Both the position numbers and the translations under genes were made by a program. DNA of 64,000 nucleotides from Hafnia psychrotolerans (GTDB lineage: Bacteria; Pseudomonadota; Gammaproteobacteria; Enterobacterales; Enterobacteriaceae): contig NZ_BMFZ01000013.1 of assembly GCF_014639435.1 (NCBI RefSeq), positions 40,214 to 104,213 of the forward strand. The letters run 5' to 3'. Positions 53,932 to 64,000 of the stretch are shown here, in pieces (position 1 is the first letter of the stretch; each line of letters starts with the position of its first letter). The notes beneath the pieces are model-generated. The model did no database searches and was not told the DNA's origin. It saw only the letters and a program-made list of their open reading frames with translations.

Positions 53932-55044
53932 ATGAAAGCAACAACGGGCAAGATCTGGCTGGCAGGATGTATCGCATTAGCAATGAGCCACGCCGCAGTC
54001 GCAAAAGATATCAAAGTGGCCATCGTCGGTGCCATGTCAGGTCCAGTTGCCCAATACGGCGACATGGAGTTCACCGGTGCCAAACAGGCTATCGCTGACA
54101 TCAATGCCAAAGGTGGCGTAAAGGGTGACAAACTGGTTGGCGTTGAATATGACGATGCCTGTGATCCAAAACAAGCGGTGGCGGTGGCCAACAAAGTGAT
54201 CAACGACGGCATCCGTTATGTCATCGGTCACCTGTGTTCATCTTCTACTCAGCCAGCGTCTGACATCTATGAAGACGAAGGTGTGCTGATGATCACACCA
54301 GCGGCGACGAATGCTGACTTGACCACCCGTGGCTACAAAATGGTGATGCGTACCACCGGTCTGGATTCTGACCAAGGCCCGACGGCCGCAAAATACATCC
54401 TTGATACCATCAAGCCTAAACGTATTGCCGTGGTGCATGATAAACAGCAGTACGGTGAAGGTCTGGCGCGTTCTGTTCAGGACAGCCTGAAGAAAAACGG
54501 CGGTAACGTTGTGCTGTTTGAAGGCATCACCGCAGGCGATAAAGATTTCTCCACGCTGGTGGCGCGCATGAAGAAAGACAACGTGGACTTCGTCTATTTC
54601 GGCGGTTACTACCCGGAAATGGGCCAGATCCTGCGTCAGGCTAAACAAGCCGGTCTGAATGCGAAATTTATGGGTCCTGAAGGCGTGGGTAACTCATCAC
54701 TGTCGAACATTGCGGGTGATGCGTCCGAAGGCATGCTGGTCACGTTGCCAAAACGTTATGATCAAGTTCCGGCTAACCAGCCCATTGTGGATGCGTTGAA
54801 AGCCAAAAAACTGGATCCAACGGGCCCGTTCGTCTGGACCACCTATGCTGCATTGCAGGCGTTGACCACCGGTATGGAGCGCAGCGGTAGCATGGAGCCG
54901 GCTGATATTGCCAAGAACCTGAAGGCTGAGCCGGTGAATACCGTGATGGGTCCGCTGAGCTGGGATGCGAAAGGCGACCTGAAAGGGTTCGAATTCGGTA
55001 TCTTTGAGTGGCATAAGGACGGCACTTCAACGCCAATCAAATAA
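53932..55044 (+). CDS. livK: Branched-chain amino acid ABC transporter, periplasmic binding protein
   Basis: Binds leucine, isoleucine and valine (or mainly leucine) in the periplasm for LivHMGF. The start at 53932 gives a 370-residue precursor with signal peptide ending SHAAVAKD; the open frame runs to 53890. The conserved [17 protein letters not shown] and [19 protein letters not shown] blocks are present, with the paired Cys. E. coli has two such genes, livJ and livK; only one is here and its sequence mixes features of both, so the livK symbol rests on its place before livH. Confidence 0.88.
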   Translation: MKATTGKIWLAGCIALAMSHAAVAKDIKVAIVGAMSGPVAQYGDMEFTGAKQAIADINAKGGVKGDKLVGVEYDDACDPKQAVAVANKVINDGIRYVIGHLCSSSTQPASDIYEDEGVLMITPAATNADLTTRGYKMVMRTTGLDSDQGPTAAKYILDTIKPKRIAVVHDKQQYGEGLARSVQDSLKKNGGNVVLFEGITAGDKDFSTLVARMKKDNVDFVYFGGYYPEMGQILRQAKQAGLNAKFMGPEGVGNSSLSNIAGDASEGMLVTLPKRYDQVPANQPIVDALKAKKLDPTGPFVWTTYAALQALTTGMERSGSMEPADIAKNLKAEPVNTVMGPLSWDAKGDLKGFEFGIFEWHKDGTSTPIK

Positions 55045-55095
55045 ATGCTCTGCGACCTGAATAATATTGGGTATCCAAAGTAGAACAACACAGTA

Positions 55096-55128
55096 CCCCG
55101 CTTTGTCTTTGATCGAGGCAAAGCGGGG
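55096..55128 (+). terminator. Hairpin between the binding-protein gene and livH
   Basis: CCCCGCTTTG (55096-55105) pairs with CAAAGCGGGG (55119-55128). It has no strong T-run, so it probably allows partial read-through and protects the upstream mRNA, giving more binding protein than membrane subunits. Confidence 0.65.
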
Positions 55129-55172
55129 ATCGCAGCACCGTATTCAACCCCCTTGATGTAAAAGGATAGGGT

Positions 55173-56099
55173 ATGTCAGAGCAGTTCTTATATTTCCTTC
55201 AGCAGATGTTCAACGGTGTGACGTTGGGTAGTACCTACGCGCTGATTGCCATCGGCTATACCATGGTTTACGGCATTATCGGCATGATCAACTTCGCTCA
55301 TGGCGAGGTGTATATGATTGGCAGCTATGTCTCTTTTATTGTGATTGCCGCTTTAATGATGGTAGGTATTGATGCCAGCTGGTTGCTGATCGGTGCCGGA
55401 TTCATCGCTGCAATTGTCATAGCCAGCGCCTATGGCTGGAGCATTGAACGCGTGGCTTATAAGCCAGTGCGTAACTCCAAGCGCCTTATTGCGCTGATTT
55501 CTGCCATCGGGATGTCGATATTTCTGCAAAACTACGTCAGCCTGACGCAAGGCTCGCGCGATCTGGCGTTGCCAAGTCTGGTCACCGGCCAGTGGACGCT
55601 CGGCGTCGCCAATGGTTTTGCGGCAACGATTTCGACCATGCAGCTGATTATCTGGGTGGTCACCTTTGTAGCGATGCTGGCATTGACGCTGTTCATTCGT
55701 TATTCCCGTATGGGCCGCGCCTGCCGTGCCTGTGCCGAAGATCTCAAAATGGCCAGCCTGTTGGGTATCAATACTGACCGCGTGATCTCGCTTACCTTCG
55801 TTATTGGTGCCTTAATGGCCGCCGTTGCGGGCGTTCTGCTTGGGCAGTTCTATGGCGTGATTAACCCGTATATCGGCTTTATGGCCGGGATGAAAGCTTT
55901 TACCGCAGCAGTACTTGGCGGCATCGGCAGTATTCCAGGTGCGATGATTGGCGGCCTGATTCTGGGGGTGGCCGAAGCACTGACTTCAGCCTATCTCAGC
56001 ACCGAATATAAAGACGTTGTCTCCTTTGCGCTGCTAATTGTGGTGTTGTTGGTGCTGCCAACCGGCATTTTGGGCCGTCCGGAGGTTGAGAAAGTATGA
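55173..56099 (+). CDS. livH: Branched-chain amino acid ABC transporter permease LivH
   Basis: Membrane subunit of the LIV transporter, 308 residues, the E. coli length. About eight spans. Signatures: [31 protein letters not shown] and the ATPase-contact segment [32 protein letters not shown] precedes the start. Overlaps livM by 4 bases. Confidence 0.95.
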   Translation: MSEQFLYFLQQMFNGVTLGSTYALIAIGYTMVYGIIGMINFAHGEVYMIGSYVSFIVIAALMMVGIDASWLLIGAGFIAAIVIASAYGWSIERVAYKPVRNSKRLIALISAIGMSIFLQNYVSLTQGSRDLALPSLVTGQWTLGVANGFAATISTMQLIIWVVTFVAMLALTLFIRYSRMGRACRACAEDLKMASLLGINTDRVISLTFVIGALMAAVAGVLLGQFYGVINPYIGFMAGMKAFTAAVLGGIGSIPGAMIGGLILGVAEALTSAYLSTEYKDVVSFALLIVVLLVLPTGILGRPEVEKV

Positions 56100-57385
56100 A
56101 GCACCTCAATCTATTCAACGCCTTGCTTTCTGCCTTCGTCTTACTGGTGTTGGCCTCTTTCATCATGGGGCTGAAACTCGGTCTTGATGGCACCAAACTG
56201 GTGGTCAACGGCGCCGGTGAAGTGCGCTGGATGTGGATCGGCGTGGGTTGCGTTATCGTGTTCGTGTTCCAGCTGTTTCGTCCGTTAGTGAGCAGCGGCC
56301 TGAAGAAAATTTCGGGGCCGGGCTGGGTTCTGCCGAGCTTTGATGGCTCCACGCCGAAGCAAAAACTGCTGGCGCTGTTGCTGATTATTGCCGCCGTTGC
56401 CTGGCCGTTTATTGTGTCACGCGGCACGGTAGACATCGCTACGCTGACGCTGATCTACATCATGCTCGGTCTGGGGCTTAATGTGGTGGTTGGTCTCTCC
56501 GGCTTGCTGGTGCTAGGTTACGGCGGCTTTTACGCCATCGGCGCATACACTTACGCGCTGCTCAACCACTATTATGGTATTGGGTTCTGGGAAGCGTTGC
56601 CGCTGGCGGGTCTGGTTTCCGCCGCTTTTGGTTTCCTGCTCGGTTTCCCGGTGCTGCGGCTGCGGGGTGACTATCTTGCCATCGTGACCCTCGGTTTCGG
56701 CGAGATAGTGCGTATTTTACTGCTGAATAATACTGAAATTACCGGAGGGCCGAACGGTATCAGCCAGATCCCCAAACCGACGCTGTTTGGTCTGGAGTTC
56801 AGCCGTACCCCACGTGATGGCGGCTGGGATACGTTCAGTCACTTCTTTGGCATAAGCTATGATCCCAGCGACCGGATCATTTTTCTCTATCTGGTCGCGT
56901 TGCTGTTGGTCGTGGCCACACTGTTTATCATCAACCGTCTGTTACGTATGCCACTTGGCCGTGCATGGGAAGCGTTGCGTGAAGATGAAATTGCCTGTCG
57001 CTCACTGGGCCTGAATCCAACGCGCATCAAACTGACGGCTTTCACTATCAGCGCGGCTTTTGCCGGTTTCGCCGGTACGTTGTTTGCAGCACGTCAGGGT
57101 TTCGTCAGTCCGGAATCTTTCACCTTCGTTGAATCTGCTTTCGTACTGGCCATTGTGGTGCTCGGTGGGATGGGCTCGCAGTTTGCGGTCATTCTGGCGG
57201 CAATTCTGCTGGTGGTTTCCCGCGAGTTAATGCGTGATTTGAATGAATACAGCATGTTATTGCTCGGTGCATTGATGGTGCTGATGATGATCTGGCGTCC
57301 GCAAGGTTTGTTGCCGATGAAACGCCCACAATTAAAACTGAAGTTGTCGAAAAAACAGATTGCTGATCAGGGAGAGCAAGCATGA
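56096..57385 (+). CDS. livM: Branched-chain amino acid ABC transporter permease LivM
   Basis: Second membrane subunit, 429 residues with about ten spans. Features: [27 protein letters not shown], the coupling region [21 protein letters not shown] and a basic C terminus ([12 protein letters not shown]). Overlaps livH and livG by 4 bases each, so the subunits are translationally coupled. Confidence 0.95.
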   Translation: MKHLNLFNALLSAFVLLVLASFIMGLKLGLDGTKLVVNGAGEVRWMWIGVGCVIVFVFQLFRPLVSSGLKKISGPGWVLPSFDGSTPKQKLLALLLIIAAVAWPFIVSRGTVDIATLTLIYIMLGLGLNVVVGLSGLLVLGYGGFYAIGAYTYALLNHYYGIGFWEALPLAGLVSAAFGFLLGFPVLRLRGDYLAIVTLGFGEIVRILLLNNTEITGGPNGISQIPKPTLFGLEFSRTPRDGGWDTFSHFFGISYDPSDRIIFLYLVALLLVVATLFIINRLLRMPLGRAWEALREDEIACRSLGLNPTRIKLTAFTISAAFAGFAGTLFAARQGFVSPESFTFVESAFVLAIVVLGGMGSQFAVILAAILLVVSRELMRDLNEYSMLLLGALMVLMMIWRPQGLLPMKRPQLKLKLSKKQIADQGEQA

Positions 57386-58152
57386 GTACGCAACCTCTGT
57401 TGTCAGTCGAAGGTCTGATGATGCGTTTCGGCGGTTTACTGGCAGTGAATAACGTCGCGTTGAATCTCAATCAGAGCGAAATCGTTTCGTTGATCGGCCC
57501 GAACGGCGCGGGCAAAACCACGGTGTTCAACTGCCTGACCGGTTTCTACAAACCCAGCAGCGGGACCATAAAACTGCGTGACCAGCATCTGGAAGGGCTG
57601 CCCGGGCAGAAAATTGCCCGTATGGGCGTAGTGCGAACCTTCCAGCATGTACGCCTGTTCCGTGAAATGACGGTGATTGAAAACCTGTTAGTGGCGCAAC
57701 ATCAGCATTTGAAAAGCGGCGTGCTGGCTGGCCTGCTAAAAACACCGGGTTTTCGTCGTGCTGAAGCCGATGCCTTGGATAGAGCCGCCGACTGGCTGGA
57801 ACGTGTCGGTTTACTCGAACTGGCTAACCGCCAGGCCGGGAATCTGGCCTATGGCCAACAGCGACGGCTAGAGATCGTTCGCTGCATGGTGACGCGGCCG
57901 GAAATTCTGATGCTCGATGAACCTGCTGCCGGCCTGAACCCACGTGAAACCGAAGAGCTGAACCAGCTGATCGCCGAACTGCGTAACCAACACAACGTGT
58001 CGGTGCTGTTAATCGAACATGATATGAAACTGGTGATGGGCATCTCGGACCGTATCTACGTGGTCAATCAGGGCACGCCGCTGGCACAGGGCACGCCAGC
58101 AGAAATCCGTAACAATCCTGACGTGATCCGCGCGTATTTAGGCGAAGGGTAA
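57382..58152 (+). CDS. livG: Branched-chain amino acid ABC transporter ATPase LivG
   Basis: First ATPase subunit, 256 residues. Walker [13 protein letters not shown] (about 39-50), signature [14 protein letters not shown], Walker [14 protein letters not shown], and switch His in LIEHDMK. The LAYGQQ form of the signature is usual for LivG. livF follows after 13 bases. Confidence 0.95.
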   Translation: MSTQPLLSVEGLMMRFGGLLAVNNVALNLNQSEIVSLIGPNGAGKTTVFNCLTGFYKPSSGTIKLRDQHLEGLPGQKIARMGVVRTFQHVRLFREMTVIENLLVAQHQHLKSGVLAGLLKTPGFRRAEADALDRAADWLERVGLLELANRQAGNLAYGQQRRLEIVRCMVTRPEILMLDEPAAGLNPRETEELNQLIAELRNQHNVSVLLIEHDMKLVMGISDRIYVVNQGTPLAQGTPAEIRNNPDVIRAYLGEG

Positions 58153-58165
58153 GGGACAGAACACG

Positions 58166-58867
58166 ATGTTGTCATTCAATCAGGTATCCGCCCATTACGG
58201 CAAAATTCAGGCGCTGCATGAAGTCAGCCTTAACATCAATAAGGGTGAAATCGTTACGTTGATCGGCGCGAACGGTGCAGGGAAAACCACGCTGCTCGGC
58301 AGTTTATGCGGCGAACCCCGAGCCTCTCAGGGTTCGATTATGTTCGAAGGTCAGGATATCACTCAGTGGCCGACGGCAAAAATTATGCGTGGTGATATCG
58401 CCATTGTTCCGGAAGGCCGAAGGGTATTTTCGCGCATGACGGTGGAAGAGAATCTGGCGATGGGCGGCTTCTTCGCTACCCGTGATCAGTATCAGTCGCG
58501 GCTTGTTAAAGTTTTCGAGCTTTTCCCTCGGCTGAAAGAGCGCCGTGCTCAGCGCTCTGGCACGATGTCCGGCGGCGAACAACAAATGCTGGCGATTGGC
58601 CGTGCACTGATGAGCCAGCCACGTCTGTTGCTGCTCGATGAGCCTTCGCTCGGCCTGGCACCGATCATCATTCAGCAAATTTTTGACACCATACAGCAAC
58701 TGCGTGAAGAGGGCATGACCATCTTCCTGGTAGAGCAAAACGCCAATCAGGCGCTGAAGCTCGCCGATCGTGGTTACGTATTGGAGAATGGCCACGTCGT
58801 GCTGGAAGACAGCGGCGCGGCGCTGTTGGCCAACGAAGCGGTGCGGTCGGCCTATCTCGGCGGCTGA
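58166..58867 (+). CDS. livF: Branched-chain amino acid ABC transporter ATPase LivF
   Basis: Second ATPase subunit, 233 residues. Walker A GANGAGKTTLLG (about 33-44), signature MSGGEQQMLAIGRA, Walker B LLLLDEPSLGLAP, and the Gln in FLVEQNANQ where a His is usual, a family trait. Last gene of livHMGF. Confidence 0.95.
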   Translation: MLSFNQVSAHYGKIQALHEVSLNINKGEIVTLIGANGAGKTTLLGSLCGEPRASQGSIMFEGQDITQWPTAKIMRGDIAIVPEGRRVFSRMTVEENLAMGGFFATRDQYQSRLVKVFELFPRLKERRAQRSGTMSGGEQQMLAIGRALMSQPRLLLLDEPSLGLAPIIIQQIFDTIQQLREEGMTIFLVEQNANQALKLADRGYVLENGHVVLEDSGAALLANEAVRSAYLGG

Positions 58868-58989
58868 TTTCGCCAAAATTTACTGTAATATCTCCAAACC
58901 GCACGGCTGGCGCTTTGCGGTTTTTATTTTGTGGGTAAATTTACCGCGCTTACATTCTTATCAACTTCGCAAATCATCAGGAACATTTC

Positions 58990-60177
58990 ATGAACACAGA
59001 AGGTTTTCTCGCCGCTCGTATGGCCAGGCTCAAAAGTTCAGCCATCCGGGAACTGCTGAAACAAAGCAAAATGGAAGGTGTTATTTCACTGGCCGGTGGC
59101 ATTCCTTCTTCAGCGTTGTTCGATTTCGACGGCCTGCGTGAAGCAACACAACTGGCGATCACCGAATATCCTGAGCATGCATTCCAGTACGGCCTAACCG
59201 AAGGCAGTCACACGCTGCGTGAGCGTATTGCTGAGCTTTGCGAAGGCCGTGGCGTGGTGGCGAGTGCGGACGATATCGTGGTTACCGCCGGTTCCCAACA
59301 GGCGCTGGATCTGGTTATGCGTGCGGTCGTGGATCCGGGTGACATTTTCGTGGTGGAACGGCCAACGTATCTGGCCGCGTTGCAGACGCTGGAACTGGCT
59401 GAAGCGCAGATCCTGTCCGTCGGTTCAGACAGTGACGGCATGATTGTCGATGAACTGGCTGAATTGCTGAAAACCCGCAAAATCAAAGGGGTATATGTGG
59501 TGCCGACGTTCGGCAACCCGAGTGGTGTGACCCTGAGCCGCGCCCGCCGCGAGCAACTGGTGCAACTGGCGGTAAAGCATGAATTTCTGATTTTGGAAGA
59601 TGATCCGTACGGCGAGTTACGTTTCACCGACGAACGCCAGCCGACGCTTTTCGAATTGTCCCAATCGTTGTTCGGGAACACGGAAAACATCATCTATACC
59701 TCGACGTTCTCCAAAATTTTGGCTCCGGGCTTGCGTCTGGGCTGGGTGATCATGCCGCAATGGCTGCTGCACAACGTCGCGATCATCAAACAGGCGGCTG
59801 ATTTACATGCCAGTGCGCTGTCTCAGTCCGTTGCCGAATGTTATCTCGGCCTGAACCGCATGACGGCACAGGTCGAAAAAATCCGCGCAACCTATAAGAA
59901 AAAATGCGCGGTACTGGCACAACTATTGGAAAGTGAACTCGGTGATGTGCTGACGTTTGAATACCCGAAAGGCGGTATGTTCTTGTGGGTGCGTTTCCGC
60001 GAACCGCGTAACTGCACCGAGTGGATGAAAAAGGCGCTGGAACAAGGCGTGGTATTTGTTCCCGGTGAGTATTTCTTTGCCGAAAATCCCGATCATTCGA
60101 CCTTCCGCTTGTCATTCGCCACGGCCACTGAAGAACAAATGCAGGAAGCTGTTGCCCGTCTGAAACGCGCTTTATAA
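58990..60177 (+). CDS. PLP-dependent aminotransferase (2-aminoadipate/MocR-core type)
   Basis: A 395-residue fold-type I aminotransferase without an N-terminal DNA-binding domain. The PLP lysine lies in TSTFSKILAPGLRLGW (about 232-247); other contacts are GSQQALDL, PTFGNPSGVT and EDDPYGELRF. Related enzymes act on 2-aminoadipate, aromatic or branched-chain substrates. Its place just after livHMGF suggests a role in branched-chain amino acid breakdown, but no substrate can be assigned. A strong terminator follows. Confidence 0.82.
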   Translation: MNTEGFLAARMARLKSSAIRELLKQSKMEGVISLAGGIPSSALFDFDGLREATQLAITEYPEHAFQYGLTEGSHTLRERIAELCEGRGVVASADDIVVTAGSQQALDLVMRAVVDPGDIFVVERPTYLAALQTLELAEAQILSVGSDSDGMIVDELAELLKTRKIKGVYVVPTFGNPSGVTLSRARREQLVQLAVKHEFLILEDDPYGELRFTDERQPTLFELSQSLFGNTENIIYTSTFSKILAPGLRLGWVIMPQWLLHNVAIIKQAADLHASALSQSVAECYLGLNRMTAQVEKIRATYKKKCAVLAQLLESELGDVLTFEYPKGGMFLWVRFREPRNCTEWMKKALEQGVVFVPGEYFFAENPDHSTFRLSFATATEEQMQEAVARLKRAL

Positions 60178-60182
60178 TCCCC

Positions 60183-60210
60183 AAGGCGTATTGCGCCCGC
60201 AATACGCCTT
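60183..60210 (+). terminator. Terminator after the aminotransferase gene
   Basis: AAGGCGTATTGCG is followed almost at once by its complement CGCAATACGCCTT; a stem of about 11 bp can form, followed by ATTCT. The T-run is weak. It separates the liv block from ugp. Confidence 0.65.
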
Positions 60211-60239
60211 ATTCTGGCCCCGTAAAAATTGCCATCTCT

Positions 60240-60301
60240 CCGTCACCTGCACTTCACGTTTTTGTCACATCAATGTCACTTGATGGTTATTTTTCTGTCA
60301 T
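60240..60301 (+). promoter_or_regulatory. Tandem Pho boxes upstream of ugpB
   Basis: PhoB half-sites recur with an exact 11-base period: CCGTCAC (60240), ACTTCAC (60251), TTGTCAC (60262), ATGTCAC (60273), a weak TGGTTAT (60284) and CTGTCAT (60295). The consensus is CTGTCAT. The best single box is 60262-60279. Multiple phased boxes fit strong induction by phosphate starvation, as known for E. coli ugpB. Confidence 0.8.
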
Positions 60302-60381
60302 TTGTGCATGTCATGTTAGCTGCCGAAGCAGAAGTTCCTTTGCACCACTGACATCACACCAGCCCTCTTCAGGAGACAAGC

Positions 60382-61698
60382 ATGCTTAAGCACGCTGTTA
60401 CAAAAACGACACTTTGCATCGCACTGGCATTCGCGTTCAGCACCCAGGCGATGGCGGTTACGGACATTTCTTTCTGGCACTCAATGGATGGCGGATTGGG
60501 TAAAGAGGTGAATTCCCTGGCCGATCGTTTTAACCAGACTCATCCAGACTTCAAAATTGTGCCTGTTTACAAAGGCAAATATGACGAAAGCCTGGCTGCA
60601 GGCATCGCTGCGTATCGTACTGGCAACGCCCCGGATATTTTACAGGTTTACGAAGTGGGTACCGCCACCATGATGGCGAGTAAAGCCATCAAACCCGTTT
60701 ACGAAGTATTCGCGGATGCGGGCCTCAAGCAAGACGCTTCCCAGTTCGTGCCGACGGTCTCCGGCTACTACTCAGATTCAAAAGGCCGCCTGCTTTCGCA
60801 GCCGTTCAACAGTTCCACGCCGGTACTGTACTACAACAAAGATGCCTTCAAAAAAGCTGGCCTGAACCCAGACCAGCCGCCAAGAACCTGGCAGGAGCTG
60901 GCAACCGATGCTGCAAAACTGCGTCAATCGGGTGTGACCTGTGGTTACGCCAGCGGATGGCAGGGCTGGATCCAGATTGAGAACTTCAGCGCCTGGAATG
61001 GTCTACCAGTTGCGACAAAAAACAACGGTTTTGATGGTACTGACGCCGTTCTGGAATTCAATAAACCAGAGCAAATCAAACACATTCAAATGCTCGAAGA
61101 TATGAACAAAAAAGGTGACTTCACCTATTTTGGTCGTAAAGACGAGTCCACCGCGAAGTTCTATAACGGCGATTGTGCGATGACCACTGCGTCGTCCGGT
61201 TCACTGGCCGATATCCGCCAGTACGCCAAATTCAACTATGGCGTAGGTATGATGCCTTACGACGCTAACGTGAAGGGCGCACCACAAAACGCCATCATCG
61301 GCGGTGCCAGTCTGTGGGTGATGAACGGCAAAGACAAAGCCACTTATAAAGGCGTGGCAGAGTTCCTGCAATTCCTGACGACTCCGGCTATCGCGGCCGA
61401 GTGGCATCAGAAAACCGGTTATCTGCCAGTGACCACCGCTGCGTATGAACTGACCAAGCAGCAGGGCTTCTACGAGAAGAATCCAGGTTCTGACGTGGCA
61501 ACCCGCCAGATGCTGAACAAGCCACCGTTACCGTTCACTAAAGGTCTGCGTCTGGGCAACATGCAACAGATTCGCGCCGTCGTGGATGAAGAATTAGAAA
61601 GCGTATGGAGCGGTAAGAAAACAGCCAAGGAAGCACTGGATAGCGCAGTACAACGTGGCAATGTCTTACTCCGTCGTTTCGAAGCTTCTACTAAGTAA
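60382..61698 (+). CDS. ugpB: sn-glycerol-3-phosphate ABC transporter, periplasmic binding protein
   Basis: Binds glycerol 3-phosphate and glycerophosphocholine in the periplasm. The 438-residue precursor has signal peptide residues 1-25 ending TQAMAVTD, then [18 protein letters not shown], typical of family 1 solute-binding proteins; [20 protein letters not shown] is part of the binding cleft. GGAGACAAGC precedes the start. It is separated from ugpA by an unusually long 226-base gap filled by a palindromic element. Confidence 0.95.
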   Translation: MLKHAVTKTTLCIALAFAFSTQAMAVTDISFWHSMDGGLGKEVNSLADRFNQTHPDFKIVPVYKGKYDESLAAGIAAYRTGNAPDILQVYEVGTATMMASKAIKPVYEVFADAGLKQDASQFVPTVSGYYSDSKGRLLSQPFNSSTPVLYYNKDAFKKAGLNPDQPPRTWQELATDAAKLRQSGVTCGYASGWQGWIQIENFSAWNGLPVATKNNGFDGTDAVLEFNKPEQIKHIQMLEDMNKKGDFTYFGRKDESTAKFYNGDCAMTTASSGSLADIRQYAKFNYGVGMMPYDANVKGAPQNAIIGGASLWVMNGKDKATYKGVAEFLQFLTTPAIAAEWHQKTGYLPVTTAAYELTKQQGFYEKNPGSDVATRQMLNKPPLPFTKGLRLGNMQQIRAVVDEELESVWSGKKTAKEALDSAVQRGNVLLRRFEASTK

Positions 61699-61715
61699 GT
61701 CGGCTGCAGTGCTTT

Positions 61716-61889
61716 GCCAGACTGGGGTTGGGCAGTACTCGCACAAAGGCTGTAGCCTTTGCACGCCCGTAAGGGCGGCCCGGAGGGGGAGTGAAACGAC
61801 TATTCCTCCATGGACTTTGCGTCCACTCGGGAGCGGTGTGCTGTCTGCCTCCAGTCTGGCTTCGCTCGCTACGCCTTATTCGGCGTAGC
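61716..61889. repeat. Large palindromic element between ugpB and ugpA
   Basis: The outer arms GCCAGACTGG (61716-61725) and CCAGTCTGGC (61851-61860) enclose the hairpins CAAAGGCT-GT-AGCCTTTG (61744-61761) and GCCC-GTAA-GGGC (61765-61776), and the palindrome TGGAC-TTTGC-GTCCA. A third hairpin, GCTACGCC-TTATTC-GGCGTAGC (61868-61889), follows. No coding potential is evident. A partial relative lies after uvrD. Confidence 0.7.
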
Positions 61890-61924
61890 CTGTCTTTAGT
61901 CATCGCATCAACGAGTAAATTATC

Positions 61925-62812
61925 ATGAGTTCACACCGTACCGGTTTTGGTTGCAGCTGGTTGCCCTATGCGCTGGTTTTTCCGCAGTTGCTGATCACCG
62001 CAATATTCTTCCTGTGGCCAGCGGGCCAGGCGCTGTGGTATTCGGTACAGACGCTCGATCCTTTCGGTTTATCCAGTCAGTTTGTCGGCTTGCTCAATTT
62101 TGAGCAGCTGTTTCAGGACCCCTACTATCTCGCGTCTTTCTACACCACGCTGAAATTCAGCTTTTTGGTGGCGTTTATTGGCCTTGCCGTTTCCCTGTTC
62201 TTTGCCGCCCTCGTGGACCACGTGGTGCGTGCCAGCCGAATTTACCAGACGCTGATGATTCTTCCTTACGCCGTGGCACCGGCCGTTGCCGCCGTGCTGT
62301 GGATGTTCTTGTTTAGCCCCGGTCTGGGCCTTATCACGCACTTCCTTGGCTCGATAGGCTACAACTGGAACCACGCGCAAAACAGCGGCCAGGCGATGTT
62401 CCTGGTGGTGCTGGCGTCGGTCTGGAAACAAGTTAGCTATAACTTTTTGTTCTTCCTCGCTGCGCTGCAATCAATTCCTAAATCGCTGGTGGAAGCTGCG
62501 GCTATTGACGGTGCAGGGCCGGTGAGACGTTTCTTCAATCTGGTGCTCCCGCTGATTTCACCGGTTAGTTTCTTTCTGTTGGTGGTCAATCTGGTGTATG
62601 CCTTCTTTGATACGTTTCCTGTTATCGATGCGGCGACCAGCGGCGGCCCGGTACAGGCCACAACCACACTGATTTATAAAGTTTATCGCGAAGGTTTCGC
62701 CGGTCTGGATCTCTCCAGCTCTGCGGCGCAGTCGGTGGTATTGATGGTCCTGGTTTGCGGCCTGACGTTTATTCAGTTCCGTTTCGTCGAGCGTAAGGTG
62801 CGTTACCAATGA
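61925..62812 (+). CDS. ugpA: sn-glycerol-3-phosphate ABC transporter permease UgpA
   Basis: Membrane subunit, 295 residues, six spans. Contains the binding-protein-dependent permease EAA loop [22 protein letters not shown] (about 191-212). Overlaps ugpE by 4 bases. Confidence 0.95.
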   Translation: MSSHRTGFGCSWLPYALVFPQLLITAIFFLWPAGQALWYSVQTLDPFGLSSQFVGLLNFEQLFQDPYYLASFYTTLKFSFLVAFIGLAVSLFFAALVDHVVRASRIYQTLMILPYAVAPAVAAVLWMFLFSPGLGLITHFLGSIGYNWNHAQNSGQAMFLVVLASVWKQVSYNFLFFLAALQSIPKSLVEAAAIDGAGPVRRFFNLVLPLISPVSFFLLVVNLVYAFFDTFPVIDAATSGGPVQATTTLIYKVYREGFAGLDLSSSAAQSVVLMVLVCGLTFIQFRFVERKVRYQ

Positions 62813-63654
62813 TTGAAAACCGCAGAGGGCTGGATATTTTCAGCCACATCATGCTGATCCTCGGCGTGCTGGTGATTTTATTTCCGCTGTATGTGGCGTT
62901 TGTCGCCGCTTCGTTGGACATCCAACAAATTCACCAAGTGCCGATGAGCCTGATCCCGGGCACCCATTTGTGGGAGAACATCCGGACCATCTGGACGCAA
63001 GGCGTGGGCGATGGCAGTCCGGCCTTTGGTCGTATGCTGATCAACAGCTTTATCATGGCGATAGTGATCACCATCGGGAAGATTTCGGTGTCGATGCTCT
63101 CGGCCTATGCCATCGTCTATTTCCGTTTTCCGCTGCGTAACCTGTTCTTTTGGCTGATTTTCATCACGTTGATGCTGCCTGTCGAAGTGCGTATTTTTCC
63201 GACCATTCAGGTGATCGCCAATCTCAATATGCTCAATAGATATACCGGCCTGACGCTGCCATTGATGGCGTCGGCCACGGCCACGTTCCTGTTCCGACAG
63301 TTCTTTATGACATTACCGGATGAACTGCTGGAAGCGGCGCGTATCGACGGCGCAGGCGCGATGCGCTTTTTCTGGGACATCGTATTGCCGCTATCGAAAA
63401 CCAATCTTGCCGCGCTGTTCGTCATCACCTTTATCTACGGCTGGAACCAGTATTTGTGGCCAATCCTGATCACCAGCGACGCGTCCATGGGGACGGCGGT
63501 GGCGGGAATCAAAAGTATGATCTCTTCCGGCGACGGTTCTACTCAGTGGAATCAGGTGATGGCAGCGATGATTTTGACTTTATTACCGCCGCTTGCGGTG
63601 GTGCTCCTGATGCAGCGCTGGTTTGTGCGCGGTCTGGTAGACAGTGAGAAGTAA
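62809..63654 (+). CDS. ugpE: sn-glycerol-3-phosphate ABC transporter permease UgpE
   Basis: Second membrane subunit, 281 residues, six spans, matching the E. coli length. EAA loop [22 protein letters not shown] (about 173-194), and the C terminus ends in a short basic tail ([13 protein letters not shown]). Followed by ugpC after 6 bases. Confidence 0.95.
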   Translation: MIENRRGLDIFSHIMLILGVLVILFPLYVAFVAASLDIQQIHQVPMSLIPGTHLWENIRTIWTQGVGDGSPAFGRMLINSFIMAIVITIGKISVSMLSAYAIVYFRFPLRNLFFWLIFITLMLPVEVRIFPTIQVIANLNMLNRYTGLTLPLMASATATFLFRQFFMTLPDELLEAARIDGAGAMRFFWDIVLPLSKTNLAALFVITFIYGWNQYLWPILITSDASMGTAVAGIKSMISSGDGSTQWNQVMAAMILTLLPPLAVVLLMQRWFVRGLVDSEK

Positions 63655-63660
63655 TACGAA

Positions 63661-64000
63661 ATGGCTAATTTAAAATTACAGGCAGTGACCAAATCCTATG
63701 ACGGGAAAAACCAGATCATTCAGAGCATCGATCTGGACGTCGCGGATGGCGAGTTTATTGTGATGGTCGGCCCGTCAGGCTGCGGTAAATCCACGCTGTT
63801 GCGCATGGTTGCCGGGCTTGAGCGCACCACCAGCGGTGATATTTACATTAACGATCAGCGCGTTACCGAGATGGAGCCGAAAGATCGCGGCATCGCCATG
63901 GTCTTTCAAAACTACGCGCTTTATCCGCATATGAGCGTCTTCGACAACATGGCTTACGGTCTGAAAATCCGTGGCTTCGGTAAAGCCCAGATCCTCGCTC
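63661..64000 (+). CDS. ugpC: sn-glycerol-3-phosphate ABC transporter ATPase UgpC (N-terminal part, cut by window end)
   Basis: MalK-type ABC ATPase. The first 113 codons are present: [15 protein letters not shown], Walker [17 protein letters not shown] (about 37-52) and the Q-loop [17 protein letters not shown]. The signature motif, Walker B and the C-terminal regulatory OB domains lie beyond the window. Operon ugpBAEC; ugpQ usually follows. Confidence 0.93.
   Translation, partial: MANLKLQAVTKSYDGKNQIIQSIDLDVADGEFIVMVGPSGCGKSTLLRMVAGLERTTSGDIYINDQRVTEMEPKDRGIAMVFQNYALYPHMSVFDNMAYGLKIRGFGKAQILA

Overview
The window is chromosomal DNA from a member of the Enterobacterales. Nearly every gene has a close Escherichia coli counterpart in local E. 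coli order: hemCDXY / cyaA-lptM-dapF-yigA-xerC-yigB-uvrD-corA-rarD-yigI-pldA-recQ-rhtC-rhtB-pldB-yigL, then dcrB-yhhQ-tusA-zntA-yhhN-yhhL-rsmD-ftsYEX-rpoH-panM-liv-ugp. In E. coli these two series sit far apart on the chromosome. Here an aryl polyene (APE) pigment cluster and glpTQ join them. The dispersed palindromic repeats and the overall arrangement fit a Yersiniaceae-type genus (Serratia, Rahnella, Ewingella or Rouxiella relatives), but the genus cannot be fixed from the sequence alone. No tRNA, rRNA or CRISPR array was seen.

Layout. 1-430: 5' part of an IS110-family element, cut by the window edge. 440-4501: haem operon hemCDXY on the minus strand. 4820-13197: cyaA, lptM, the overlapping dapF-yigA-xerC-yigB operon, and uvrD with a LexA box; cyaY is missing from its usual place beside cyaA. 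13327-24296: a WbuC-type cupin, corA behind a structured leader, an AbrB-type membrane protein, rarD, yigI, pldA, recQ, rhtC/rhtB, pldB and yigL. 24479-24868: a small unknown lipoprotein. 24944-39591: the APE cluster of 17 genes, in the order methyltransferase, chain-length factor, two ACPs, membrane protein, aryl-ACP ligase, dehydratase, glycosyl/acyltransferase, thioesterase, LolA-like carrier, MMPL exporter, lipoprotein, ketosynthase, dehydratase, ketoreductase, ketosynthase and phosphopantetheinyl transferase. The stand-alone acyltransferase (ApeD position) is absent. 39742-42182: glpQ and glpT. 42574-48582: dcrB, yhhQ with a candidate preQ1-I riboswitch, tusA, zntA with a clear ZntR promoter, yhhN, yhhL and rsmD. 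48808-53530: ftsYEX, rpoH and panM. 53932-60177: one branched-chain amino acid binding protein, livHMGF and an aminotransferase. 60382-64000: the Pho-controlled ugpBAEC operon, with ugpC cut by the window end.

How the genes work together. The APE genes form one pathway. The ligase loads an aryl acid onto an ACP that the phosphopantetheinyl transferase has activated. The KS/CLF pair, ketoreductase and dehydratase pair extend it as a polyene. The methyltransferase, glycosyl/acyltransferase, LolA-like protein, MMPL exporter and lipoprotein finish it and move it to the outer membrane. glpTQ and ugpBAEC both handle glycerol phosphodiesters and glycerol 3-phosphate. pldA, pldB and yigL lie together as in E. 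coli. The most interesting non-coding signals are the corA leader with two mutually exclusive helices around a 23-codon ORF, the candidate preQ1 riboswitch, and a palindromic repeat family whose edges overlap the stop codons of pldA and recQ.
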